Origin: Verrucomicrobiaceae bacterium
GTDB taxonomy: Bacteria > Verrucomicrobiota > Verrucomicrobiia > Verrucomicrobiales > Verrucomicrobiaceae
Assembly: GCA_019694165.1 (NCBI GenBank)
Contig: JAIBCL010000003.1
Coordinates: 310,001-374,000 of the forward strand
Length of the DNA: 64,000 nucleotides
Direction of reading: 5' to 3'
Positions 1 through 7,540 of this stretch are shown here, one piece after another. Numbering within the stretch: the first letter of the stretch is position 1; each line of letters opens with the position of its first letter. The notes below the pieces were generated by a model. That model saw nothing but the letters and a program-made list of their open reading frames with translations, was not told the origin of the DNA and did no database searches. A program made the position numbers and the translations under genes.

Positions 1-1914
1 CACCGGATGCGGGATCCACGTCAGCGGCTCGGTGATCGTCTCGGGATACTGCTCCTTCGGCGCGATGGTCGGCAGGTGACCGTAGAAATGGTGATCGCTG
101 ATGATGTGCAGCGGCGTGCTCGGTACATAGTTCCCCTGCTGATCACTCGCGGTGACGAGCCCCGTCTTCGGATGCACACCGAGGAAAGGCTGGCGGAGGC
201 CATAGCCGATCACCTCAAAGCTCTTCCCATCCGGCGCGACCTTGATCACCGTGCCATTGTGCTTCCCGAACGTCGTGCCCTCCTGCCCGCCTTTGGAAAT
301 GTAAAGCTCACCCTTCGGCCCCAGCTTCATCGAGTTCGGGAACTCCCGCGTCTCCGCCGTCTGCGCGAAGAGATTGCAGAACATCTCGTAGCGATCGCAC
401 TCGCCGTCGCCGTTCGTGTCGAGGAGTTTCCAGATGCCGTTGCGGTCGAAGACGAGGATGTCAGAGGTCAGAGAGGCAGAGATCAGAGGATCAGAAGTCG
501 GACCCTCAGATTTCGAAGCAGCCGACGAATCGCCACTCGTTCCCGAACGAGATTGCTGACCTCTGAGGCTCTGACGCTCTGACTTCTGTGGCTCTGACCC
601 CTGACCTCTGACCACAATGCTCATCGGCTCATGCAGCCCGCTGGCAAACCGCTTCCACTTCACCTCCTTCAAGTCGCTCACGAGGCCGGAGATCAGCCAC
701 ACATCGCCATCCATCGTCACACCGACGGCGTTACCCTTGTCATCAAGGAAGTCGATGTCCGCGAGACGCACGTTGCGCTTCCACGGATTCTCCAGCGGCA
801 GCGGGATGTCATCGAGGACGTAGGACGGCGCTTTGGCGTGTTCGAGTTCCGCGTGGGTGGTGATGGCTTGGGGCCAGTGCTGGAGCAGCTTTGTTCCACC
901 CACCTGGCCTCTGGCAGTGTTCAAAAGTCGGTTTCGCTCGTCCGGAGGAAGAAGTCTTCCAACCGCACCTTTCGGTAAGTCACGGTGATGTGCAGGAAAA
1001 TCTGTGACGGAGACGCCGCACGCCCACTTCATGTCCACAGATGGCAAAACTTGAAACCGGCACCCCTTATCGAATGCTCGTTTGATCGGCAGACCTGTCC
1101 TGCCGTCACTCTGCCCAATCACCGATTGGTCTGGAAAGCCCTCGCGATAGAACATGGTTTCGTTGTGTCTTGCCACACACCGGTCCCAAATTAGCACTGC
1201 GGAATCGGCGTCCACATCCGCGCTAATCAATTCCAACACCTGAACCCCATTCACGGAATAGTCGAGTACTGTGGCAGGTCCATTAACAACGAGGCCATTG
1301 AACCTTCCGATGCCGGATTGAATCGGCCCCTTCCCCACCTCCTCCTTGCTCGGCCCTGAATCACGCGGATCGGTGAAGCTCGGTTTGTCGCCGACCTGCC
1401 AGCCCGGATAGATGCCGTTTGCCAGCCACACCTTGCCAATCGGCTTCGGCAGATCGTCCTGACCGTCTTTGGTCTTCTGGCCGGCGATGTGATACGAGCC
1501 GGGCGCGAGGCCGTCGGGCGTGACGGGTGGTTTTCCTTCCTCGCCCTCCCATATGCAGGCGATGCGGAGAAGATCGGTGTCGAAGCAGGCCCAGAGATTG
1601 TGACCGAGATTCAGGATGATGCCGCGCGGCGTGAGGTTGTCCTTCGGGAACCCTTCGCCGACATCGCGTGCATCGAGCACGCTGCTGAAGAACGGGAAAT
1701 CTTTCTCATAAAAATCGCCCCACGGTGATGGCGGCGGCGGAGGTGGCACAGGCGGCTTCGTTTTGGCCTTCACCTTCACGGGCTTTTCGGCTCCGGCTTC
1801 CTTCTTGCCGCCCGCCTTCTTCCCATCCGCCGGCTTGTCACCCGCCGCGCGGACTGGCGAAACGAAAACGGACAGCCCAAGCAAGGCGGAGAAGATGGTG
1901 GCGCGGCGGATCAT
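1..1914 (-). CDS. secreted PVC-type dehydrogenase-like protein (DUF6797-like N-terminus), 3' end outside window
   Basis: An uninterrupted reading frame of at least 638 codons starts at ATG 1912-1914 and runs off the left edge. It opens with a signal peptide (MIRRATIFSALLGLSVFVS, then APVRA-like cleavage region), then a Lys/Pro/Ala-rich linker and a segment reading SPWGDFYEKDFPFFSSVLDA that resembles the DUF6797 domain of Planctomycetes/Verrucomicrobia. The distal part (for example DILVFDRNGIWKLLDTNGDG and SMKLGPKGELYISKGG) is the glucose/sorbosone-dehydrogenase-like beta-propeller found in PVC 'membrane-bound dehydrogenase' proteins, which often end in a c-type haem domain; that end is not visible here. 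Substrate unknown. The frame contains a 153-bp palindromic insertion (461-613). No frame break was found when I translated it by hand. Confidence 0.8.
   Translation of the reverse strand, partial: MIRRATIFSALLGLSVFVSPVRAAGDKPADGKKAGGKKEAGAEKPVKVKAKTKPPVPPPPPPSPWGDFYEKDFPFFSSVLDARDVGEGFPKDNLTPRGIILNLGHNLWACFDTDLLRIACIWEGEEGKPPVTPDGLAPGSYHIAGQKTKDGQDDLPKPIGKVWLANGIYPGWQVGDKPSFTDPRDSGPSKEEVGKGPIQSGIGRFNGLVVNGPATVLDYSVNGVQVLELISADVDADSAVLIWDRCVARHNETMFYREGFPDQSVIGQSDGRTGLPIKRAFDKGCRFQVLPSVDMKWACGVSVTDFPAHHRDLPKGAVGRLLPPDERNRLLNTARGQVGGTKLLQHWPQAITTHAELEHAKAPSYVLDDIPLPLENPWKRNVRLADIDFLDDKGNAVGVTMDGDVWLISGLVSDLKEVKWKRFASGLHEPMSIVVRGQGSEPQKSERQSLRGQQSRSGTSGDSSAASKSEGPTSDPLISASLTSDILVFDRNGIWKLLDTNGDGECDRYEMFCNLFAQTAETREFPNSMKLGPKGELYISKGGQEGTTFGKHNGTVIKVAPDGKSFEVIGYGLRQPFLGVHPKTGLVTASDQQGNYVPSTPLHIISDHHFYGHLPTIAPKEQYPETITEPLTWIPHPV
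461..613. repeat. in-frame inverted-repeat insertion of TCAGAGGTCAG type
   Basis: The left part (461-500) is built of degenerate TCAGAG/GATCAGAG units and the right part (557-613) of the complementary CTCTGAC/CTGACCTCTGA units, so the element folds back on itself; a core hairpin CTCGTTC-CC-GAACGAG lies at 536-551. It is 153 bp (51 codons) and keeps the dehydrogenase frame open, inserting a Ser/Glu/Gln/Arg-rich tract between two propeller strands (after MSIVV and before ILVFDRNG). Confidence 0.75.
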
Positions 1915-2028
1915 GTGGTGATGGAACGCTACTGCTGCGGCTGGAATTTCCGCCGTCAACGTGGGGCGAGCCGCTGGCTTGCCCGCAATGGGAACGCGCC
2001 CGAATGCGACCCGGCGGGTCGCACCACT

Positions 2029-3756
2029 TCAAAAGATGTCCGGCTCGGGAATTGGCGGGCCGTATTGGAGGAAATCGAAGTCGGCGCCTTCGTCGGCCTG
2101 CGTGACGTGCTCCACGTAGAGCTTCGCGTAACCGCGCGGGTAGCGCGGCGGCGCGGGCTTCCACGCAGCCCTGCGCTTCGCGAGTTCGTCGTCAGAGACT
2201 TTGAGATTCAGCTTCCGGTTTGGCACGTCGAGTTCAACAAGATCCCCGGTCTTCACCAGCGCGAGCGGACCACCGACCGCAGCCTCGGGCGCGATGTGCA
2301 GCGCGCACGCGCCATAGCTCGTGCCGCTCATGCGGCAATCGGAGAGACGCACCATGTCACGCACGCCTTCCTTCAGGAGCTTCTTCGGGATCGGAAGCTG
2401 GCCCCACTCCGGCATCCCCGGCGCGCCGACGGGGCCGGCGTTCTTCAAAACGATGACGCTGTCCTTCGTCACCGGCAGATCGGGGTCGTCGATCTTCGCC
2501 TTCAACTCGGCATAGTTTTCAAACACGAGCGCGGGACCGGTGTGGGTGAGCAATTCCTTCGACGCGGCGGCGTGTTTGATGACGGCTCCGTTCGGCGCGA
2601 GATTGCCACGCAGGACCGCCGTGCCGCCGTCTGGCGCGAGCGCGCGGTCGGGCGTGCGGATGACGTCCTCGTTGAAGATTTCCGCGCCGTCGATGTTCTC
2701 GCCGAGGGTCTTGCCGGTGATGGTGAGCTGGTCGCAGTGAAGCAGCGCGCGCATTCCATTGAGCAGTGCGCGGATGCCGCCGGCCAGGTAGAAATCCTCC
2801 ATCAGGTATTTGCCTGCTGGCCGCAGGTTCGCGAGCAACGGCGTACGCTTCGAGATATCGTCGAAGCGTTCGAGCGGCAGCCTGATGCCAGCGCGGCCGG
2901 CCATCGCCACGAGATGCACGATGGCATTGGTCGAACCACCGAGCGCCATGTCCACGGCGATGCCGTTGTCGAAAGATTTGTCGGTGATGATGTCGGACGG
3001 CTTCAGATCGGCCCACACGTTTTCCACGATCTGCCGTCCCGCTGCCGCAGCGATACGCGTGTGCGCGCTGTCCACCGCCGGAATCGACGATGCGCCGGGA
3101 ATGCAAAAGCCGAGCACTTCGGCGAGCGCGGTCATCGTCGAGGCTGTGCCCATCGTCATACAATGACCCGGACTGCGCGCGATGCCGTCCTCGATCTCGC
3201 ACCACGATTCCCAGCTCAGATTGCCCGCGCGTTTTTCGTCCCAGTATTTCCACACGTCGCTTCCGCTGCCGAGCGTCTCCCCGTGCCAGTTGCCCTTCAT
3301 CATCGGGCCGCATGGCATGTAGATGACCGGGATGTTCATCGTGAAGGCGCCCATCAGCAGGCCGGGCGTGGATTTGTCACAACCGCCGAGCAAGACCGCG
3401 CCGTCGATCGGATTCGCGCGCAGCATTTCCTCCGTCTCCATCGCGAGGAAGTTCCGGTGAAACATGCTCGTCGGTTTCGTGTACATCTCGCCCGCGCTCA
3501 TCACCGGCACCTCCAGCGGCCAGCCGCCCGCCTGCAGCACGCCACGCTTCACGGCATCGGCGGTCAGCTTCAGGTGCATGTGGCACGAGTTCAGATCCGA
3601 CCACGTATTCAAGATCGCGATCACCGGCTTTCCGGCGTAATCCGGCGCATCGAACCCCGCCTGCTTTGCACGCGAGCGATGGCCGAAGGAGCGCAGTTCA
3701 TCGCGGCCAAACCAGCGGTGGCTGCGGAGGGTTTCAGGGGTTTTGCGGGTGGGCAT
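2029..3756 (-). CDS. IlvD/Edd-family dehydratase, probably sugar-acid (L-arabonate-type) dehydratase
   Basis: A 575-residue member of the dihydroxyacid/sugar-acid dehydratase family, iron-sulfur enzymes that remove water from 2,3-dihydroxy acids. Cluster and active-site motifs are present: TWSDLNSCH (Cys58), LGGCDKSTPG (Cys126), SPGHCMTMGTASTM (third Cys) and the C-terminal LSDCRMSGTSYG. The tail RGYAKLYVEHVTQADEGADF is of the kind seen in arabonate/xylonate-type dehydratases rather than biosynthetic IlvD, so a role in pentose-acid catabolism is inferred. Start chosen at ATG 3754-3756 (MPTRKTPETL) because upstream codons are not family-like. It ends 20 bp from the toxin gene on the same strand and 115 bp from the dehydrogenase start. 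Confidence 0.85.
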   Translation of the reverse strand: MPTRKTPETLRSHRWFGRDELRSFGHRSRAKQAGFDAPDYAGKPVIAILNTWSDLNSCHMHLKLTADAVKRGVLQAGGWPLEVPVMSAGEMYTKPTSMFHRNFLAMETEEMLRANPIDGAVLLGGCDKSTPGLLMGAFTMNIPVIYMPCGPMMKGNWHGETLGSGSDVWKYWDEKRAGNLSWESWCEIEDGIARSPGHCMTMGTASTMTALAEVLGFCIPGASSIPAVDSAHTRIAAAAGRQIVENVWADLKPSDIITDKSFDNGIAVDMALGGSTNAIVHLVAMAGRAGIRLPLERFDDISKRTPLLANLRPAGKYLMEDFYLAGGIRALLNGMRALLHCDQLTITGKTLGENIDGAEIFNEDVIRTPDRALAPDGGTAVLRGNLAPNGAVIKHAAASKELLTHTGPALVFENYAELKAKIDDPDLPVTKDSVIVLKNAGPVGAPGMPEWGQLPIPKKLLKEGVRDMVRLSDCRMSGTSYGACALHIAPEAAVGGPLALVKTGDLVELDVPNRKLNLKVSDDELAKRRAAWKPAPPRYPRGYAKLYVEHVTQADEGADFDFLQYGPPIPEPDIF

Positions 3757-3775
3757 GGTGAAAACAAAAAGTTGT

Positions 3776-4084
3776 TCAGGACAATCGGCCGCTGAGCCGG
3801 CGCATGATGGTCTTGGGAGACTGACGGAGATCCAGCAAGGCATGAACCGCAATGCGGCGGCCTTCCAGCATATGAAACACGCCGATCGGAAAGCTTTTCA
3901 GCAGCAGCCGGAGAAATGGCTTCACATGCGATGGTGCGATCTCGGGAAAAGAGCGCAGCAAGTCAACAGCCTCGTTCACCCGTTGATAAAAGCCGTCTCC
4001 CAAGCCGGGCGAAATGTCCTCGTATCGCGAATAGTGCTCGAGCAAATCCGCTTCTGCTCCGGCCGGCCAGATGATCTCGCTCAT
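3776..4084 (-). CDS. RelE/ParE-family toxin
   Basis: A 102-residue protein with the ParE/RelE pattern: N-terminal AEADLLEHYSRYEDISPGLG, central LRSFPEIAPSHVKPFLRLLL, and the C-terminal strand FHMLEGRRIAVHALLDLRQS followed by a basic helix. Members block translation or gyrase; which one cannot be told. Its start codon overlaps the antitoxin stop by 4 nt (ATGA at 4081-4084), the usual antitoxin-first operon with translational coupling. A fragment with the same C-terminal LDLRQSP motif lies at 13464-13580. Confidence 0.85.
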   Translation of the reverse strand: MSEIIWPAGAEADLLEHYSRYEDISPGLGDGFYQRVNEAVDLLRSFPEIAPSHVKPFLRLLLKSFPIGVFHMLEGRRIAVHALLDLRQSPKTIMRRLSGRLS

Positions 4085-4308
4085 CGACGGCGAGACTCTT
4101 CAAAACGCCGTTGCACATCTTCCCAGGTGGAGGCGGTTTCCGGGTGCGCGCGGTAGTGCTCCAGCCGCTCGTTCAGCAGCGCAAGGTGATCCTCGCGCGC
4201 CGGCCAGCGCGATTCATCCGCGGCGATCTGATCCCACAGCTCTTCCCACAAACGAATCTTGTCATCCGCGGAGAGCTGCTGCACGACGGGCAGGGTTTCC
4301 AAAATCAT
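4081..4308 (-). CDS. antitoxin of the addiction-module (TIGR02574-like) family
   Basis: 75 residues, start ATG 4306-4308. The sequence LSADDKIRLWEELWDQI and the DHLALLNERLEHYRAHPET segment match the small addiction-module proteins that precede ParE/RelE toxins: an N-terminal helical part and a charged C-terminal toxin-binding tail ending EESRRR. It overlaps the downstream toxin by 4 nt. A perfect 16-bp palindrome (4354-4369) lies 46 bp upstream and is a plausible operator. Confidence 0.8.
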   Translation of the reverse strand: MILETLPVVQQLSADDKIRLWEELWDQIAADESRWPAREDHLALLNERLEHYRAHPETASTWEDVQRRFEESRRR

Positions 4309-4353
4309 GCGGCGAAAGTAGCAGACCGCCTGTTGTTTGGGAATCCGATTTTC

Positions 4354-4369
4354 CTGGGATGCATCCCAG
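4354..4369. promoter_or_regulatory. perfect 16-bp palindrome, candidate operator
   Basis: CTGGGATGCATCCCAG is identical to its reverse complement. It sits in the 123-bp divergent gap between the antitoxin (minus) and cysI (plus). Antitoxins usually autoregulate by binding palindromes near their start, so this is a candidate site; it could instead control sulfite reductase. No convincing -35/-10 pair was found around it. Confidence 0.5.
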
Positions 4370-4431
4370 CCTTGCAATTGGCCCCCGCTGCCGCACACTG
4401 CGCGCCCCTCAAAAACCGCGCGCATTATTTT

Positions 4432-6222
4432 ATGAGCAAAGCATCCGTTGAAGACCTCAAGCTCGCCTCCCATGGCCTGCGGGGTGAACTCGCCGAAAAC
4501 TTCGCCGACACCACGACCACGCACATCCCGGAGGAGTCCAACGTCCTGCTCAAGCACCACGGCTCCTACCAGCAGGACGACCGCGATCTGCGCGCGAAAC
4601 TGTCGAAGGAAGGCAAGGAGAAGGCCTGGAGCTTCATGGTGCGCAGCAAGATGCCGGGCGGCCGCGTGACCGCGAAGCAGTGGCTCCTGCATGACGCGCT
4701 GTGCTCAAAGGCCATGGGCAGCATCCGCCTCACAAACCGCCAGGGCATCCAGCTTCATGGCGTGCTGAAGGGCAACATGAAGGAACTCATCCAGAGCGTG
4801 AACCGCAGCGGCCTCACCACCATGGGCGCGTGCGGCGACGTGGTGCGCAATACGATGGGACCTGCCGCGCCCATCAAAGACGCGGTGCATGCCGACTCGC
4901 AAACGCTGACGGAAGAGATCAGCCAGCGCTTCCTGTGGCGCTCGACGGCCTACTCCGACATCTGGCTCGATGGTGAAAAACTCGATCCAGACTGGATCAA
5001 AGATCCGGAAGTCAATCCCGCCGTGCGCGAGAAGACGAAGGCTGCGGAGGGCGACGACCCGATTTACGGCAAGGTCTATCTGCCGCGCAAATTCAAGATC
5101 GGCATCGCCATCGCGCCGATCAATGACGCCGATGTTTACTCGCAGGACGTGGGTCTCGTGCCGCATGTCGTGAATGGTGCCGTCGAAGGTTACACCATCC
5201 TTGTCGGCGGCGGCTTCGGCATGAGCCACGGCCAGCTCGCCACGCGCCCCTACCTCGCGCAGCCGCTGCTATACGTGAAGCGCGCGAACGTCGTCGATGC
5301 CGTCGAGGCCGTCGTGACGGTGCAGCGCGATCACGGCAACCGCACGGATCGCAAAAACGCCCGCCTTAAATACACGGTGCAGACGATGGGCATCGAGGCC
5401 TTCCGCGCGGAAGTGCAGAGCCGTCTGCCAGGAATCTCGACGGAACCGGCGAAGGAGCTGAAGTTTGACACCGTCGAGGACAATCTCGGCTGGCACGACC
5501 AAGGCGATGGCAAGCTCTACTGCTGCGTGCATGTCAGCATGGGCCGCGTCACCGATGTCGCGGGCGGCCCGCAGTATCGCACCGCTTTTGCTGAAATCGC
5601 GACGACGCTCGATCTGCCGTTCATCGTCACGCCGAACACGAATCTGATCATCGCCGACGTGCCGGCGGACAAAAAGGACGCCGTCAACGCCATCCTCGCG
5701 AAGCACGGCGTCGTTCATGCCGACGGCATGACGCGCGCCCGCAAGGTCGCACACGCGTGCGTCGCGCTGCCCACATGCGGACTCTCGCTCAGCGAATCGG
5801 AGCGCGTGCTGCCCGGCTTCATGGACAAGATCGACGCCACGCTGCGCGAACTCGGCCTCGAAAACGAGCCGATCCTTTTCCGCATGACCGGCTGCCCGAA
5901 CGGCTGCGGCCGCCCCTACAACGCCGACTTCGGCTTTGTCGGTCGCGCGCCGAACAAATACGCCGTCTTCATCGGCGGCAGCATTCGGGGCAATCGCCTC
6001 GCCGGTCTCGAGTTCAAGAGCGTCACCGGTGAAGAGATCCCGAACAAGGTCCGCGAATTCCTCGTCGCCTTCAAAAACGAGCGCCAGCCCGGAGAAATCT
6101 TCGCCGACTGGTTCGCCCGCACCCGCCAGCTCGGTGAAGCCCCGACCCCGGAGCAATTCCACGTCGAACTCGCCGAACGCGCCGCGAAACTAGCGGGGCA
6201 GAAGGTGGGAGAGGCGGGGTGA
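4432..6222 (+). CDS. cysI: assimilatory sulfite reductase, hemoprotein subunit
   Basis: 596 residues; six-electron reduction of sulfite to sulfide in cysteine biosynthesis, cytoplasmic. The [4Fe-4S]/sirohaem ligands are visible as Cys443-x5-Cys449 (CVALPTCGL) and Cys488-x3-Cys492 (GCPNGCGRP); sirohaem-binding basic segments such as LTNRQGIQLHG and the NTMGP region are intact. Start at ATG 4432 (MSKASVEDL) is taken because the family begins close to it; the frame stays open 107 codons further upstream but that part overlaps the antitoxin antisense. No Shine-Dalgarno is evident in the A/T-rich bases before the ATG. No flavoprotein subunit (cysJ), PAPS reductase or ATP sulfurylase is adjacent, so the electron donor (ferredoxin or NADPH flavoprotein) cannot be stated. 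Confidence 0.92.
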   Translation: MSKASVEDLKLASHGLRGELAENFADTTTTHIPEESNVLLKHHGSYQQDDRDLRAKLSKEGKEKAWSFMVRSKMPGGRVTAKQWLLHDALCSKAMGSIRLTNRQGIQLHGVLKGNMKELIQSVNRSGLTTMGACGDVVRNTMGPAAPIKDAVHADSQTLTEEISQRFLWRSTAYSDIWLDGEKLDPDWIKDPEVNPAVREKTKAAEGDDPIYGKVYLPRKFKIGIAIAPINDADVYSQDVGLVPHVVNGAVEGYTILVGGGFGMSHGQLATRPYLAQPLLYVKRANVVDAVEAVVTVQRDHGNRTDRKNARLKYTVQTMGIEAFRAEVQSRLPGISTEPAKELKFDTVEDNLGWHDQGDGKLYCCVHVSMGRVTDVAGGPQYRTAFAEIATTLDLPFIVTPNTNLIIADVPADKKDAVNAILAKHGVVHADGMTRARKVAHACVALPTCGLSLSESERVLPGFMDKIDATLRELGLENEPILFRMTGCPNGCGRPYNADFGFVGRAPNKYAVFIGGSIRGNRLAGLEFKSVTGEEIPNKVREFLVAFKNERQPGEIFADWFARTRQLGEAPTPEQFHVELAERAAKLAGQKVGEAG

Positions 6223-6338
6223 GGCTGCCGCGTCAGAGCGGGCTGACATTTTCGGGGTGGATCGGGCACAGGCTTGGCTGGATTGCCGAGCAGGAAGACG
6301 GTGATCAAACCGCGCCCGTGAAGCCCACGCCGAGATCG

Positions 6339-7466
6339 TCAGCCAGGCAGTACATCATCCTTACGCAGCCCCCTGCCGGAGATGCACATGCGGAACCTGC
6401 CGCCCATGTGCGCCGGGTGCGTGAGCGTGTGAAATTGCCGCAGCAGTGCGGCGGTCTCCGGTGCCGGCGGGCGGCCATCCAGACCACGCAGCCAGTCCGC
6501 CGCCAGCCGCGTCAGACAGCTTCCCTGGTCCATGCAGCGGCTCCATTCGAACGACGCCCGGGCCTCCTGCATGACGCGGGTGAAGTTGATGTGCGCGGTG
6601 AGATCACACTCACCGAGGCGGGAGAGAACGTTCCCGTCGGTTTTGTGATCATGATACCGCCGGAGCGTGCCGTCATTCCGCGCGGGTGAATAGTACTCGT
6701 GATCTTCAAGACCGTAGTCCGCGATGAGCGCCACACCGTGGAAGGCGGCGCGGCCGAGCTGCCGCATCCAAGCGGCCGCAGCCGGATGCACTTCGGTCGT
6801 ATATCCGGGCGGCAGGTCGGGCGGCAGACGTACGACCTCGTCCTCAACGCAGGCATCCAGCAGCGGAGCATCGCGCCAGACAAAGGTGAATCCATCATCG
6901 TCCACGGTGACGACCCGCTCTACCCACTCCGCGCCCGTCCAGCGGATGCGATGGACGGGAAAGGCATCAGGCAGCTCATTGCACATGAAGAATCCGCAGC
7001 TCGGCTGGCGGCGGAGATCATCCAGCGTAGCCGCCCACGAGAGACGCGCGCCAAGCACGGGCGAGAGCCTCGCGCACTGTGCCGCGCGGTACTTGTCATT
7101 GGACTCGACGATGAGAAACCGTGCCCGCGCTGCGAGCGGGCAGCTCATGTCATCGAGTCCGCGCGCCACGTCCTCCATGAGCCGGCCGTCATGCGCACCT
7201 TGCTCGATGATGGCGAAGTCCTCGGGCGCGCCGAGCGCTCGCCAGACCTTTGCCGCCAGCCCCGCAAGCAGCCGGCCATAGAGCGGCCCGACGCTCACGG
7301 CGGTGAAGAAGTCGCCACCACGCCCGAGGTGCAGCGGCCCGCGGCCGTAGTAGCCGTGCTCCGGATGGTAGAGCGCCAGCTCCATCACCGCGGCCCACGA
7401 CAGGGCGCGATCCGGCGAAGCGAGGATGCGCTCGCGAATGACCTGCTGAAGCGGACTGGAAGGCAT
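6339..7466 (-). CDS. SAM-dependent methyltransferase, MidA/NDUFAF7 family
   Basis: 375 residues. The N-terminal YHPEHGYYGRG followed by GRGGDFFTAVSVGPLYGRLL and the SAM-site region IIEQGAHDGRLMEDVARGL are characteristic of the DUF185/MidA family, which in mitochondria (NDUFAF7) methylates an arginine of a complex I subunit; bacterial substrates are unclear. NELPDAFPVHRI is the conserved NE-x-D motif. Start chosen at ATG 7464-7466 (MPSSPLQQV). Divergent from the PBP gene with a 74-bp gap that probably holds both promoters. Confidence 0.85.
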   Translation of the reverse strand: MPSSPLQQVIRERILASPDRALSWAAVMELALYHPEHGYYGRGPLHLGRGGDFFTAVSVGPLYGRLLAGLAAKVWRALGAPEDFAIIEQGAHDGRLMEDVARGLDDMSCPLAARARFLIVESNDKYRAAQCARLSPVLGARLSWAATLDDLRRQPSCGFFMCNELPDAFPVHRIRWTGAEWVERVVTVDDDGFTFVWRDAPLLDACVEDEVVRLPPDLPPGYTTEVHPAAAAWMRQLGRAAFHGVALIADYGLEDHEYYSPARNDGTLRRYHDHKTDGNVLSRLGECDLTAHINFTRVMQEARASFEWSRCMDQGSCLTRLAADWLRGLDGRPPAPETAALLRQFHTLTHPAHMGGRFRMCISGRGLRKDDVLPG

Positions 7467-7540
7467 GGCGTGTGAATCAGGTGGCGGAGGCGGAGGAACG
7501 AGGTAGCATAGCCGTCCATTTTCCTCCCGGCCAAAAAGCG

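Noticed and set aside
1915-3795. 626-codon plus-strand frame opposite the IlvD/Edd gene
   Set aside because: Antisense of a strongly recognised dehydratase; His/Arg-rich translation is typical of GC-driven shadow frames.
4111-4431. Upstream extension of cysI by 107 codons
   Set aside because: It covers the antitoxin gene on the other strand and has no sulfite reductase homology; ATG 4432 fits the family N-terminus.
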